Below are positions 1-14,000 of a stretch of 64,000 bases of DNA, one piece after another. The DNA comes from Ptiloglossa arizonensis (Eukaryota; Arthropoda; Insecta; Hymenoptera; Colletidae). The DNA is taken from positions 1,984,001 through 2,048,000 of the forward strand of contig NW_027478396.1 in NCBI RefSeq assembly GCF_051014685.1, in the 5' to 3' direction. The notes under the pieces are model-generated. The model saw only the letters and a list, made by a program, of their open reading frames with translations. It searched no databases and was not told where the DNA came from. Position numbers and translations under genes: made by a program. Each line of letters starts with the position of its first letter. The first letter of the stretch is position 1.

Positions 1-3000
1 TTTTGAGTTAGGTCAATCCGTTTGCGAGATATGGGAGTTTGAAGCTAAGAAATGGTTGACAAAACAACAAATTTTTCGCACTTCTGCTGCTCCAAACGCT
101 TAACCAGAATGCCCTAGGGAGAAAATACACATACCGTTGTAATCGGGCGAGTTTCCACTTTCAGACGCAGAAGGAATTTTTGGGTTTGGTCAATCCGTTC
201 GCGAGATATGGGAGTTTGAAGCCAAGAAATGGTTAAGAAGACAACAAATTTTTCGCAATTCTGCTGCTCCAAACGCTTAACCAGAATGGGCTAGGGAAAA
301 AATACACATACCGTTTATATCGGGTGAGTTTCTACTTTCAGACGCAACTGGAATTTTTGGGTTAGGTCAATCCGTTCGCGAGATATGGGAGTTTGGACCC
401 AAGAAATGGTTGAGAAGGCAAAAAATTTTTCGCAATTCTGCTGCTCCAAACGCTTAACCAGAATGGCCTAGGGAAAAAATACACATACCGTTGTAATTGG
501 GCGAGTTTCTACTTTCAGATGCAATAGGAATTTTTGAGTTAGGTCAATCCGTTCGCGAGATATGGGAGGTTGAAGCTAAGAAATGGTTGACAAAACAACA
601 AATTTTTCGCACTTCTGCTGCTCCAAACACTTAACCAGAATGCCCTAGGGAGAAAATACACATACCGTTGTAATCGGGCGAGATTCTACTTTCAGACGCA
701 GAAGGAATTTTTGGGTTTGGTCAATCCGTTCGCGAGATATGCGAGTTTGAAGCCAAGAAATGGTTGAGAAGACAACAAATTTTTCGCAATTCTGCTGCTC
801 CAAACGCTTGACCAGAATGGGCTAGGGAAAAAATACACATACCGTTTATATCGGGTGAGTTTCTACTTTCAGACGCAACAGGAATTTTTGGGTTAGGTCA
901 ATCCGTTCGCGAGATATGTGAGTTTGAAGCCAAGAAATGGTTGAGAAGGCAAAAAATCTTTCGCAATTCTGCTGCTCTAAACGCTTAACCAGAATGGCCT
1001 AGGGAAAAAATACACATACCGCTGTAATCGGGCGAGTTTCTACTTTCAGATGCAATAGGAATTTTTGGGTTAGGTCAATCCGTTCGCGAGATATGGGAGT
1101 TTGAAACCAAGAAACGGTTGAGAAGGCAAAAAATTTTTCGCAATTCTGCTGCTCCAAACGCTTAACCAGAATGGCCTAGGGAGAAAATACACATACCGTT
1201 GTAATCGGGCGAGTTTCTACTTTCAGACGCAACAGGAATTTTTGGGTTAGGTCAATCCATTCGCGAGATATGGGAGTTTGAAGCCAAGAAATGGTTAAGA
1301 AGGCAAAAAATTTTTCGCAATTCTGCTGCTGCAAACGCTTAACCAGAATGGCCTAGGGGAAAAATACACATACCGTTGTAATCGGGCGAGTTTCTACTTT
1401 CAGACGCAGAAGGAATTTTTGGGTTTGGTCAATCCGTTCGCGAGATATGGGAGTTTGAAGCCAAGAAATGGTTGAGAAGACAACAAATTTTTCGCAATTC
1501 TGCTGCTCCAAACGCTTAACCAGAATGCCCTAGGGAGAAAATACACATACCGTTGTAATTGGGCGAGTTTCTACTTTCAGACGCAACAGGAATTTTTGGG
1601 TTAGGTCAATCCGTTCGCGAGATATGGGAGTTTGGAGCCAAGAAATGGTTGAGAAGGCAAAAAATTTGTCGCAATTCTGCTGCTCCAAACGCTTAACCAG
1701 AATGGCCTAGGGAAAAAATACACATACCGTTGTAATTGGGCGAGTTTCTACTTTCAGATGCAATAGGAATTTTTGAGTTAGTTCAATCCGTTCGCGAGAT
1801 ATGGGAGGTTGAAGCTAAGAATTGGTTGACAAAACAACAAATTTTTCGCACTTCTGCTGCTCCAAACGCATAACCAGAATGCCCTAGGGAGAAAATACAC
1901 ATACCGTTGTAATCGGGCGAGTTTCTACTTTCAGACGCAGAAGGAATTTTTGGGTTTGGTCAATCCGTTCGCGAGATATGCGAGTTTGAATCCAAGAAAT
2001 GGTTGAGAAGACAACAAATTTTTCGCAATTCTGCTGCTCCAAACGCTTAACCAGAATGCCCTAGGGAGAAAATACACATACCGTTGTAATTGGGCGAGTT
2101 TCTACTTTCAGACGCAACAGGAATTTTTGGGTTAGGTCAATCCGTTCGCGAGATATGGGAGTTTGGAGCCAAGAAATGGTTGAAAAGGCAAAAAATTTTT
2201 CGCAAATCTGCTGCTCCAAACGCTTAACCAGAATGGCCTAGGGAAAAAATACACATACCGTTGTAATTGGGCGAGTTTCTACTTTCAGATGCAACAGGAA
2301 TTTTTGGGTTAGGTCAATCCGTTCGCGAGATATGGGAGTTTTGAGCCAAGAAATGGTTGAGAAGGCAAAAAATTTTTCGAAATTCTGCTGCTCCAAACGC
2401 TTAACCAGAATGGCCTAGGGAAAAAATACACATACCGTTGTAATTGGGCGAGTTTCTACTTTCAGATGCAATAGGAATTTTTGAGTTAGGTCAATCCGTT
2501 CGCGAGATATGGGAGTTTGAAGCTAAGAAATGGTTGACAAAACAACAAATTTTTCGCACTTCTGCTGCTCCAGACGCTTAACCAGAATGCCGTAGGGAGA
2601 CAATACACATACTGTTGTAATCGGGCGAGTTTCTACTTTCAGACGCAGAAGGAATTTTTGGGTTTGGTCAATCCGTTCGCGAGATATGGGAGTTTGAAGC
2701 TAAGAAATGGTTGATTAGACAACAAATTTTTCGCACTTCTGCTGCTCCAAACGCTTAACCAGAATGGCCTAGGGAAAAAACACGCATACCGTTGTAATCG
2801 GGCAAGTTTCTACCTTCAGGCGCAGAAGGAATTTTTGGGTTAGGTCAATCCGTTCGCGAGATATGGGAGTTTGGACCAAAGAAATGGTTGAGAAGGCAAA
2901 AAATTTTTCGCAATTCTGCTGCTCCAAACGCTTAACCAGAATGGCCTAGGGAAAAAATACACATACCGTTGTAATTGGGCGAGTTTCTACTTTCAGATGC

Positions 3001-3870
3001 AATAGGAATTTTTGAGTTAGGTCAATCCGTTCGCGAGATATGGGAGGTTGAAGCTAAGAAATGGTTGACAAAACAACAAATTTTTCGCACTTCTGCTGCT
3101 CCAAACGCTTAACCAGAATGCCCTAGGGAGAAAATACACATACCGTTGTAATCGAGCGAGATTCTACTTTCAGACGCAGAAGGAATTTTTGGGTTTGGTC
3201 AATCCGTTCGCGAGATATGCGAGTTTGAAGCCAAGAAATGGTTGAGAAGACAACAAATTTTTCGCAATTCTGCTGCTCCAAACGCTTGACCAGAATGGGC
3301 TAGGGAAAAAATACACATACCGTTTATATCGGGTGAGTTTCTACTTTCAGACGCAACAGGAATTTTTGGGTTAGGTCAATCCGTTCGCGAGATATGTGAG
3401 TTTGAAGCCAAGAAATGGTTGAGAAGGCAAAAAATCTTTCGCAATTCTGCTGCTCTAAACGCTTAACCAGAATGGCCTAGGGAAAAAATACACATACCGC
3501 TGTAATCGGGCGAGTTTCTACTTTCAGATGCAATAGGAATTTTTGGGTTAGGTCAATCTGTTCGCGAGATATGGGAGTTTGAAACCAAGAAACGGTTGAG
3601 AAGGCAAAAAATTTTTCGCAATTCTGCTGCTCCAAACGCTTAACCAGAATGGCCTAGGGAGAAAATACACATACCGTTGTAATCGGGCGAGTTTCTACTT
3701 TCAGACGCAACAGGAATTTTTGGTTAGGTCAATCCATTCGCGAGATATGGGAGTTTGAAGCCAAGAAATGGTTAAGAAGGCAAAAAATTTTTCGCAATTC
3801 TGCTGCTGCAAACGCTTAACCAGAATGGCCTAGGGGAAAAATACACATACCGTTGTAATCGGGCGAGTTT
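1..3870 (+). repeat. Domain 1: 14-monomer period (2,478 bp), two diverged copies
   Basis: Sequence from position 1 realigns at 2479. The rare GTTTGGACC variant at 391 recurs at 2869, a shift of exactly 14 x 177 bp. The same order of variant monomers then follows, for example the TCCATTCGCG plus GCTGCTGCAAAC type near 1,260 and 3,730. The match covers about 1-1,400 and 2,479-3,870. It includes at least one replaced monomer: GTTTATATCGGGTGAG near 313 becomes GTTGTAATCGGGCAAG near 2,790. The second copy has a 1 bp deletion at about 3,721 (TTTTTGGTTAGG). Confidence 0.8.
132..148 (+). other. CENP-B-box-like 17-mer (example copy; recurs in most monomers)
   Basis: The bases TACCGTTGTAATCGGGC match the mammalian CENP-B box consensus CTTCGTTGGAAACGGGA at 11 of 17 positions. 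They match 7 of the 9 positions regarded as essential: CG, A and CGGG are present, but the leading TT is AC. TTGT-, CTGT- and TTGC-type monomers keep these seven bases. TTTATATC-type monomers lose the central A, and GTACTG-type monomers lose the C. The resemblance is visible in the sequence. Binding by any protein is speculation, because the two leading T residues are missing and CENP-B-like proteins vary between lineages. Confidence 0.25.
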
Positions 3871-4234
3871 CTACTTTCAGACGCAATAGGAATTTTTGAG
3901 TTAGGTCAATCCGTTCGCGAGATATGGGAGGTTGAAGCTAAGAATTGGTTGACAAAACAACAAATTTTTCGCACTTCTGCTGCTCCAAACACATAACCAG
4001 AATGCCCTAGGGAGAAAATACACATACCGTTGTAATCGGGCGAGTTTCTACTTTCAGACGCAGAAGGAATTTTTGGGTTTGGTCAATCCGTTCGCGAGAT
4101 ATGCGAGTTTGAATCCAAGAAATGGTTGAGAAGACAACAAATTTTTCGCAATTCTGCTGCTCCAAACGCTTAACCAGAATGGGCTAGGGAAAAAATACAC
4201 ATACCGTTTATATCGGGTGAGTTTCTACTTTCAG

Positions 4235-5900
4235 ACGCAAGAGGAATTTTTGGGTTAGGTCAATCCGTTCGCGAGATATGTGAGTTTGAAGCCAAGAAAT
4301 GGTTGAGAAGGCAAAAAATTTTTCGCAATTCTGCTGCTCTAAACGCTTAACCAGAATGGCCTAGGGAAAAAATACACATACCGCTGTAATCGGGCGAGTT
4401 TCTACTTTCAGATGCAATAGGAATTTTTGGGTTAGGTCAATCCGTTCGCGAGATATGGGAGTTTGAAACCAAGAAACTGTTGAGAAGGCAAAAAATTTTT
4501 CGCAATTCTGCTGCTCCAAACGCTTAACCAGAATGGCCTAGGGAGAAAATACACATACCGTTGTAATCGGGCGAGTTTCTACTTTCAGACGCAACAGGAA
4601 TTTTTGGGTTAGGTCAATCCATTCGCGAGATATGGGAGTTTGAAGCCAAGAAATGGTTAAGAAGGCAAAAAATTTTTCGCAATTCTGCTGCTGCAAACGC
4701 TTAACCAGAATGGCCTAGGTGAAAAATACACATACCGTTGTAATCTGGCGAGAATCTACTTTCAGACGCAGAAGGAATTTTTGGGTTTGTTCAATTCGTT
4801 CGCGAGATATGGGACATTGAAGCTAAGAAATGGTTGAGAAGACAACAAATTTTTCGCAATTCTGCTGCTCCAAACGCTTAACCAGAATGGCCTAGGGAAA
4901 AAATACCCATACCTTTGTAATCGGACGAGTTTCTACTTTCAGTTACAATAGGAATTTTTGGGTTAGGTCAATCCATTCGCGAGATATGGGAGTTTGAAGC
5001 CAAGAAATGGTTAAGAAGGCAAAAAATTTTTCGCAATTCTGCTGCTGCAAACGCTTAACCAGAATGGCCTAGGGGAAAAATACACATACCGTTGTAATCT
5101 GGCGAGAATCTACTTTCAGACGCAGAAGGAATTTTTGGGTTTGTTCAATTCGTTCGCGAGATATGGGACATTGAAGCTAAGAAATGGTTGAGAAGACAAC
5201 AAATTTTTCGCAATTCTGCTGCTCCAAACGCTTAACCAGAATGGCCTAGGGAAAAAATACCCATACCTTTGTAATCGGACGAGTTTCTACTTTCAGTTAC
5301 AATAGGAATTTTTGGGTTAGGTCAATCCGTTCGCGAAATATGGGACTTTGAATCTAAGAAATGGTTGACATGACAATAAATTTTTCGCACTTCTGCTGCT
5401 CCAATCGCTTAACCAGAATGGCCTAGGGGAAAAATACACATACCGCTGTAATCGGTCGAGTTTCTACTTTCAGACGCAACAGGAATTTTTGGGTTAGGAC
5501 AATCCGTTCGCGAGATATGCGAGTTTGAATCCAAGAAACGGTTGAGAAGGCAAAAAATTTTTCGCAATTCTGCTGCTCCAAACGCTTAACCAGAATGGCC
5601 TAGGGAGAAAATACACATACCGTTGTAATCGGGCGAGTTTCTACTTTCAGACGCAAGAGGAATTTTTGGGTTAGGTCAATCCGTTCGCGAGATATGTGAG
5701 TTTGAAGCCAAGAAATGGTTGAGAAGGCAAAAAATTTTTCGCAATTCTGCTGCTCTAAACGCTTAACCAGAATGGCCTAGGGAAAAAATACACATACCGC
5801 TGTAATCGGGCGAGTTTCTACTTTCAGATGCAATAGGAATTTTTGGGTTAGGTCAATCCGTTCGCGAGATATGGGAGTTTGAAACCAAGAAACGGTTGAG
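4235..5900 (+). repeat. Eight-monomer recurrence (1,416 bp) of a GACGCAAGAGG-marked block
   Basis: The rare variant ACGCAAGAGG occurs at 4235 and 5651, 8 x 177 bp apart. In both places it is followed by the same series: GATATGTGAG, then GCTCTAAACG, then CGCTGTAATC, then GAAACCAAGAAAC. Identity ends near 4,535 and 5,950, where the following monomers differ. A 354 bp dimer duplication lies inside this interval. Confidence 0.7.
4600..5320 (+). repeat. Tandem duplication of a dimer (354 bp)
   Basis: The distinctive string CTGGCGAGAATC occurs at 4745 and again at 5099, exactly two monomers apart. Both are followed by TTTGTTCAATTCG, GGGACATTGAAGC and then CCCATACCTTTG. The preceding TCCATTCGCG monomer is also duplicated. 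The copies separate near 5,325, where one reads ATCCATTCGCG and the other ATCCGTTCGCGAAATATG. This looks like a recent local unequal exchange. Confidence 0.8.
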
Positions 5901-6240
5901 AAGGCAAAAAATTTTTCGCAATTCTGCTGCTCCAAACGCTTAACCAGAATGGCCTAGGGAAAAAATACCCATACCTTTGTAATCGGACGAGTTTCTACTT
6001 TCAGTTACAATAGGAATTTTTGGGTTAGGTCAATCCGTTCGCGAAATATGGGACTTTGAATCTAAGAAATGGTTGACATGACAATAAATTTTTCGCACTT
6101 CTGCTGCTCCAATCGCTTAACCAGAAAGGCCTAGGGGAAAAATACACATACCGCTGTAATCGGTCGAGTTTCTACTTTCAGACGCAACAGGAATTTTTGG
6201 GTTAGGACAATCCGTGCGCGAGATATGGGAGTTTGGAGCC
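5281..6240 (+). repeat. Four-monomer recurrence (708 bp) with in-place stop-like variants
   Basis: The GCGAAATATGGGACTTTGAATC monomer type at 5333 recurs at 6041, a shift of 708 bp. Both copies carry GACATGACAATAAATTT, the CAATCGCTTAACC change and the following CTGTAATCGGTCGAG. The second copy differs in a few bases, such as CAGAAAGGCC. The monomers between the copies come from the 8-monomer block upstream. Confidence 0.7.
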
Positions 6241-6299
6241 AAGAAATGGTTGAGAAGGCAAAAAATTTTTCGCAATTCTGCTGCTCCAAACGCTTAACC

Positions 6300-8000
6300 A
6301 GAATGGCCTAGGGAAAAAATACACATACCGTTGTAATTGGGCGAGTTTCTACTTTCAGATGCAATAGGAATTTTTGAGTTAGGTCAATCCGTTCGCGAGA
6401 TATGGGAGTTTGAAGCTAAGAAATGGTTGACAAAACAACAAATTTTTCGCACTTCTGCTGCTCCAAACGCTTAACCAGAATGCCCTAGGGAGAAAATACA
6501 CATACCGTTGTAATCGGGCGAGTATCTACTTTCAGACGCAGAAGGAATTTTTGGGTTTGGTCAATCCGTTCGCGAGATATGCGAGTTTGAAGCCAAGAAA
6601 TGGTTGAGAAGACAACAAATTTTTCGCAATTCTGCTGCTCCAAACGCTTAACAAGAATGGGCTAGGGAAAAAATACACATACCGTTTATATCGGGTGAGT
6701 TTTTACTTTCAGACGCAACAGGAATTTTTGGGTTAGGTCCATCCGTTCGCGAGATATGGGAGTTTGAAGCCAAGAAATGGTTGAGAAGGCAAAAAATTTT
6801 TCGCAATTCTGCTGCTCTAAACGCTTAACCAGAATGGCCTAGGGAAAAAATACACATACCGCTGTAATCGGGCGAGTTTCTACTTTCAGATGCAATAGGA
6901 ATTTTTGGGTTAGGTCAATCCGTTCGCGAGATATGGGAGTTTGAAACCAAGAAATGGTTGAGAAGGCAAAAAATTTTTCGCAATTCTGCTGCTCCAAACG
7001 CTTAACCAGAATGGCCTAGGGAGAAAATACACATACCGTTGTAATCGGGCGAGTTTCTACTTTCAGACGCAACAGGAATTTTTGGGTTAGGTCAATCCAT
7101 TCGCGAGATATGGGAGTTTGAAGCCAAGAAATGGTTAGGAAGGCAAAAAATTTTTCGCAATTCTGCTGCTGCAAACGCTTAACCAGAATGGCCTAGGGGA
7201 AAAATACACATACCGTTGTAATCTGGCGAGTTTCTACTTTCAGACGCAGAAGGAATTTTTGGGTTTGGTCAATTCGTTCGCGAGATATGGGACATTGAAG
7301 CTAAGAAATGGTTGAGAAGACAACAAATTTTTCGAAATTCTGCTGCTCCAAACGCTTAACCAGAATGGCCTAGGGAAAAAATACCCATACCTTTGTAATC
7401 GGACGAGTTTCTACTTTCAGTTACAATAGGAATTTTTGGGTTAGGTCAATCCGTTCGCGAAATATGGGATTTTGAATCTAAGAAATGGTAGACATGACAA
7501 CAAATTTTTCGCACTTCTGCTGCTCCAATCGTTTAACCAGAATGGCCTAGGGGAAAAATACACATACAGCTGTAATCGGGCGAGTTTCTACTTTCAGACG
7601 CAACAGGAATTTTTGGGTTAGGACAATCCGTTCGCGAGATATGGGAGTTTGAAGCTAAGAAATGGTTGACAAGACAACAAATTTTTCGCACTTCTGCTGC
7701 TCCAAACGCTTAACCAGAATGCCCTAGGGAGAAAATACACATACCGTTGTAATCGGGCGAGTTTCTACTTTCAGATGCAATAGGAATTTTTGGGTTTGGT
7801 CAATCCGTTCGCGAGATATGGGACTTTGAAGCTAAGAAATGGTTGACAAGACAACAAATTTTTCGCAATTCTGCTGCTCCAAACGCTTAACCAGAATGCC
7901 CTAGGGAGAAAATACACATACCGTTGTAATTGGGCGAGTTTCTACTTTCAGATGCAATAGGAATTTTTGAGTTAGGTTAATCTGTTCGCGAGATATGGGA
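6300..8000 (+). repeat. Transition: return of domain 1 monomer order
   Basis: The series beginning TTGTAATTGGGCGAG, GACAAAACAACAAATT and GCCCTAGGGAG at about 6,330 repeats the order seen from about 490, with a shift of 5,840 bp (33 monomers minus 1 bp). From about 7,380 the CCCATACCTTTG and CAGCTGTAATC types appear and lead into domain 2. Only satellite monomers are present. Confidence 0.65.
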
Positions 8001-8040
8001 GTTTGAAGCTAAGAAATGGTTGACATGACAACAAATTTTT

Positions 8041-11000
8041 CGCACTTCTGCTGCTCCAATCGCTTAACCAGAATGGCCTAGGGGAAAAATACACGTACTG
8101 TTGTAATCGGGCGAGTTTCTACTTTCAAATGCAATTGGAATTTTTAGGTTAGGTCAATCTGTTCGCGAGATATGGGAGTTTGAAGCTAAGAAATGGTTGA
8201 GAAGAGAACAAATTTTTCGCAATTCTGCTGCTCCAAACGCTTAACCAGAATGGCCTAGGGAAAAAATACCCATACCTTTGTAATCGGACGAGTTTCTACT
8301 TTCAGTTACAATAGGAATTTTTGGGTTAGGTCAATCCGTTCGCGAAATATGGGATTTTGAATCTAAGAAATGGTAGACATGACAACAAATTTTTCGCACT
8401 TCTGCTGCTCCAATCGCTTAACCAGAATGGCCTAGGGGAAAAATACACGAACTGTTGTAATCGGGCGAGTTTCTACTTTCAAATGCAATTGGAATTTTTA
8501 GGTTAGGTCAATCTGTTCGCGAGATATGGGACTTTGAAGCTAAGAAATGGTTGAGAAGACAACAAATTTTTCGCAATTCTGCTGCTCCAAACGCTTAACC
8601 AGAATGGCCTAGGGGAAAAATACACATACAGCTGTAATCGGGCGAGTTTCTACTTTCAGACGCAACAGGAATTTTTGGGTTAGGACAATCCGTTCGCGAG
8701 ATATGGGAGTTTGGAGCCAAGAAATGGTTGAGAAGGCAAAAAATTTTTCGCAATTCTGCTGCTCCAAACGCTTAACCAGAATGGCCTGGGGAAAAAATAC
8801 ACATACCGTTGTAATTGGGCGAGTTTCTACTTTCAGATGGAATAGGAATTTTTGAGTTAGGTCAATCCGTTCGCGAGATATGGGAGTTTGAAGCTAAGAA
8901 ATGGTTGACAAGACAACAAATTTTTCGCACTTCTGCTGCTCCAAACGCTTAACCAGAATGCCCTAGGGAGAAAATACACAAACCGTTGTAATTGGGCGAG
9001 TTTCTACTTTCAGATGCAATAGGAATTTTTGAGTTAGGTTAATCTGTTCGCGAGATATGGGAGTTTGAAGCTAAGAAATGGTTGACATGACAACAAATTT
9101 TTCGCACTTCTGCTGCTCCAATCGCTTAACCAGAATGGCCTAGGGGAAAAATACACGTACTGTTGTAATCGGGCGAGTTTCTACTTTCAAATGCAATTGG
9201 AATTTTTAGGTTAGGTCAATCTGTTCGCGAGATATGGGAGTTTGAAGCTAAGAAATGGTTGAGAAGAGAACAAATTTTTCGCAATTCTGCTGCTCCAAAC
9301 GCTTAACCAGAATGGCCTAGGGGAAAAATACACATACCGCTGTAATCGGTCGAGTTTCTACTTTCAGACGCAACAGGAATTTTTGGGTTAGGACAATCCG
9401 TTCGCGAGATATGGGAGTTTGGAGCCAAGAAATGGTTGAGAAGGCAAAAAATTTTTCGCAATTCTGCTGCTCCAAACGCTTAACCAGAATGGCCTAGGGA
9501 AAAAATACACATACCGTTGTAATTGGGCGAGTTTCTACTTTCAGATGCAATAGGAATTTTTGAGTTAGGTCAATCCGTTCGCGAGATATAGGAGTTTGAA
9601 GCTAAGAAATGGTTGACATGACAACAAATTTTTCGCACTTCTGCTGCTCCAATCGCTTAACCAGAATGGCCTAGGGGAAAAATACACGTACTGTTGTAAT
9701 CGGGCGAGTTTCTACTTTCAAATGCAATTGGAATTTTTAGGTTAGGTCAATCTGTTCGCGAGATATGGGACTTTGAAGCTAAGAAATGGTTGAGAAGACA
9801 ACAAATTTTTCGCAATTCTGCTGCTCCAAACGCTTAATCAGAATGGCCTAGGGGAAAAATACACATACAGCTGTAATCGGGCGAGTTTCTACTTTCAGAC
9901 GCAACAGGAATTTTTGGGTTAGGACAATCCGTTCGCGAGATATGGGAGTTTGGAGCCAAGAAATGGTTGAGAAGGCAAAAAATTTTTCGCAATTCTGCTG
10001 CTCCAAACGCTTAACCAGAATGGCCTGGGGAAAAAATACACATACCGTTGTAATTGGGCGAGTTTCTACTTTCAGATGGAATAGGAATTTTTGAGTTAGG
10101 TCAATCCGTTCGCGAGATATGGGAGTTTGAAGCTAAGAAATGGTTGACAAGACAACAAATTTTTCGCACTTCTGCTGCTCCAAACGCTTAACCAGAATGC
10201 CCTAGGGAGAAAATACACATACCGTTGTAATCGGGCGAGTTTCTACTTTCAGATGCAATAGGAATTTTTGGGTTTGGTCAATCCGTTCGCGAGATATGGG
10301 ACTTTGAAGCTAAGAAATGGTTGACAAGACAACAAATTTTTCGCACTTCTGCTGCTCCAAACGCTTAACCAGAATGCCCTAGGGAGAAAATACACATACC
10401 GTTGTAATTGGGCGAGTTTCTACTTTCAGATGCAATAGGAATTTTTGAGTTAGGTTAATCTGTTCGCGAGATATGGGAGTTTGAAGCTAAGAAATGGTTG
10501 ACATGACAACAAATTTTTCGCACTTCTGCTGCTCCAATCGCTTAACCAGAATGGCCTAGGGGAAAAATACACGTACTGTTGTAATCGGGCGAGTTTCTAC
10601 TTTCAAATGCAATTGGAATTTTTAGGTTAGGTCAATCTGTTCGCGAGATATGGGAGTTTGAAGCTAAGAAATGGTTGAGAAGAGAACAAATTTTTCGCAA
10701 TTCTGCTGCTCCAAACGCTTAACCAGAATGGCCTAGGGGAAAAATACACATACCGCTGTAATCGGTCGAGTTTCTACTTTCAGACGCAACAGGAATTTTT
10801 GGGTTAGGACAATCCGTTCGCGAGATATGGGAGTTTGGAGCCAAGAAATGGTTGAGAAGGCAAAAAATTTTTCGCAATTCTGCTGCTCCAAACGCTTAAC
10901 CAGAATGGCCTGGGGAAAAAATACACATACCGTTGTAATTGGGCGAGTTTCTACTTTCAGATGGAATAGGAATTTTTGAGTTAGGTCAATCCGTTCGCGA

Positions 11001-14000
11001 GATATGGGAGTTTGAAGCTAAGAAATGGTTGACAAGACAACAAATTTTTCGCAATTCTGCTGCTCCAAACGCTTAACCAGAATGGGCTAGGGAAAAAATA
11101 CACATACCGTTTATACCGGGTGAGTTTCTACTTTGAGACACAACAGGAATTTTTGGGTTAGGTCAATCCGTTCGCGAGATATGGGAGTTTGGAGCCAAGA
11201 AATGGTTGAGAAGGCAAAAAATTTTTCGCACTTCTGCTGCTCCAATCGCTTAACCAGAATGGCCTAGGGGAAAAATACACATACAGCTGTAATCGGGCGA
11301 GTTTCTACTTTCAGACGCAACAGGAATTTTTGGGTTAGGACAATCCGTTCGCGAGATATGGGAGTTTGGAGCCAAGAAATGGTTGAGAAGGCAAAAAATT
11401 TTTCGCACTTCTGCTGCTCCAATCGCTTAACCAGAATGGCCTAGGGGAAAAATACACGTACTGTTGTAATCGGGCGAGTTTCTACTTTCAAATGCAATTG
11501 GAATTTTTAGGTTAGGTCAATCCGTTCGCGAGATATGGGACTTTGAAGCTAAGAAATGGTTGACAAGACAACAAATTTTTCGCACTTCTGCTGCTCCAAA
11601 CGCTTAACCAGAATGCCCTAGGGAGAAAATACACATACCGTTGTAATTGGGCGAGTTTCTACTTTCAGATGCAATAGGAATTTTTGAGTTAGGTTAATCT
11701 GTTCGCGAGATATGGGAGTTTGAAGCTAAGAAATGGTTGACATGACAACAAATTTTTCGCACTTCTGCTGCTCCAATCGCTTAACCAGAATGGCCTAGGG
11801 GAAAAATACACGTACTGTTGTAATCGGGCGAGTTTCTACTTTCAAATGCAATTGGAATTTTTAGGTTAGGTCAATCTGTTCGCGAGATATGGGAGTTTGA
11901 AGCTAAGAAATGGTTGAGAAGAGAACAAATTTTTCGCAATTCTGCTGCTCCAAACGCTTAACCAGAATGGCCTAGGGGAAAAATACACATACCGCTGTAA
12001 TCGGTCGAGTTTCTACTTTCAGACGCAACAGGAATTTTTGGGTTAGGACAATCCGTTCGCGAGATATGGGAGTTTGGAGCCAAGAAATGGTTGAGAAGGC
12101 AAAAAATTTTTCGCAATTCTGCTGCTCCAAACGCTTAACCAGAATGGCCTAGGGAAAAAATACACATACCGTTGTAATTGGGCGAGTTTCTACTTTCAGA
12201 TGCAATAGGAATTTTTGAGTTAGGTCAATCCGTTCGCGAGATATGGGAGTTTGAAGCTAAGAAATGGTTGACATGACAACAAATTTTTCGCACTTCTGCT
12301 GCTCCAATCGCTTAACCAGAATGGCCTAGGGGAAAAATACACGTACTGTTGTAATCGGGCGAGTTTCTACTTTCAAATGCAATTGGAATTTTTAGGTTAG
12401 GTCAATCTGTTCGCGAGATATGGGACTTTGAAGCTAAGAAATGGTTGAGAAGACAACAAATTTTTCGCAATTCTGCTGCTCCAAACGCTTAATCAGAATG
12501 GCCTAGGGGAAAAATACACATACAGCTGTAATCGGGCGAGTTTCTACTTTCAGACGCAACAGGAATTTTTGGGTTAGGACAATCCGTTCGCGAGATATGG
12601 GAGTTTGGAGCCAAGAAATGGTTGAGAAGGCAAAAAATTTTTCGCAATTCTGCTGCTCCAAACGCTTAACCAGAATGGCCTGGGGAAAAAATACACATAC
12701 CGTTGTAATTGGGCGAGTTTCTACTTTCAGATGGAATAGGAATTTTTGAGTTAGGTCAATCCGTTCGCGAGATATGGGAGTTTGAAGCTAAGAAATGGTT
12801 GACAAGACAACAAATTTTTCGCACTTCTGCTGCTCCAATCGCTTAACCAGAATGGCCTAGGGGAAAAATACACGTACTGTTGTAATCGGGCGAGTTTCTA
12901 CTTTCAAATGCAATTGGAATTTTTAGGTTAGGTCAATCTGTTCGCGAGATATGGGACTTTGAAGCTAAGAAATGGTTGAGAAGACAACAAATTTTTCGCA
13001 ATTCTGCTGCTCCAAACGCTTAATCAGAATGGCCTAGGGGAAAAATACACATACAGCTGTAATCGGGCGAGTTTCTACTTTCAGACGCAACAGGAATTTT
13101 TGGGTTAGGACAATCCGTTCGCGAGATATGGGAGTTTGGAGCCAAGAAATGGTTGAGAAGGCAAAAAATTTTTCGCAATTCTGCTGCTCCAAACGCTTAA
13201 CCAGAATGGCCTGGGGAAAAAATACACATACCGTTGTAATTGGGCGAGTTTCTACTTTCAGATGGAATAGGAATTTTTGAGTTAGGTCAATCCGTTCGCG
13301 AGATATGGGAGTTTGAAGCTAAGAAATGGTTGACAAGACAACAAATTTTTCGCACTTCTGCTGCTCCAAACGCTTAACCAGAATGCCCTAGGGAGAAAAT
13401 ACACATACCGTTGTAATCGGGCGAGTTTCTACTTTCAGATGCAATAGGAATTTTTGGGTTTGGTCAATCCGTTCGCGAGATATGGGACTTTGAAGCTAAG
13501 AAATGGTTGACAAGACAACAAATTTTTCGCACTTCTGCTGCTCCAAACGCTTAACCAGAATGCCCTAGGGAGAAAATACACATACCGTTGTAATTGGGCG
13601 AGTTTCTACTTTCAGATGCAATAGGAATTTTTGAGTTAGGTTAATCTGTTCGCGAGATATGGGAGTTTGAAGCTAAGAAATGGTTGACATGACAACAAAT
13701 TTTTCGCACTTCTGCTGCTCCAATCGCTTAACCAGAATGGCCTAGGGGAAAAATACACGTACTGTTGTAATCGGGCGAGTTTCTACTTTCAAATGCAATT
13801 GGAATTTTTAGGTTAGGTCAATCTGTTCGCGAGATATGGGAGTTTGAAGCTAAGAAATGGTTGAGAAGAGAACAAATTTTTCGCAATTCTGCTGCTCCAA
13901 ACGCTTAACCAGAATGGCCTAGGGGAAAAATACACATACCGCTGTAATCGGTCGAGTTTCTACTTTCAGACGCAACAGGAATTTTTGGGTTAGGACAATC

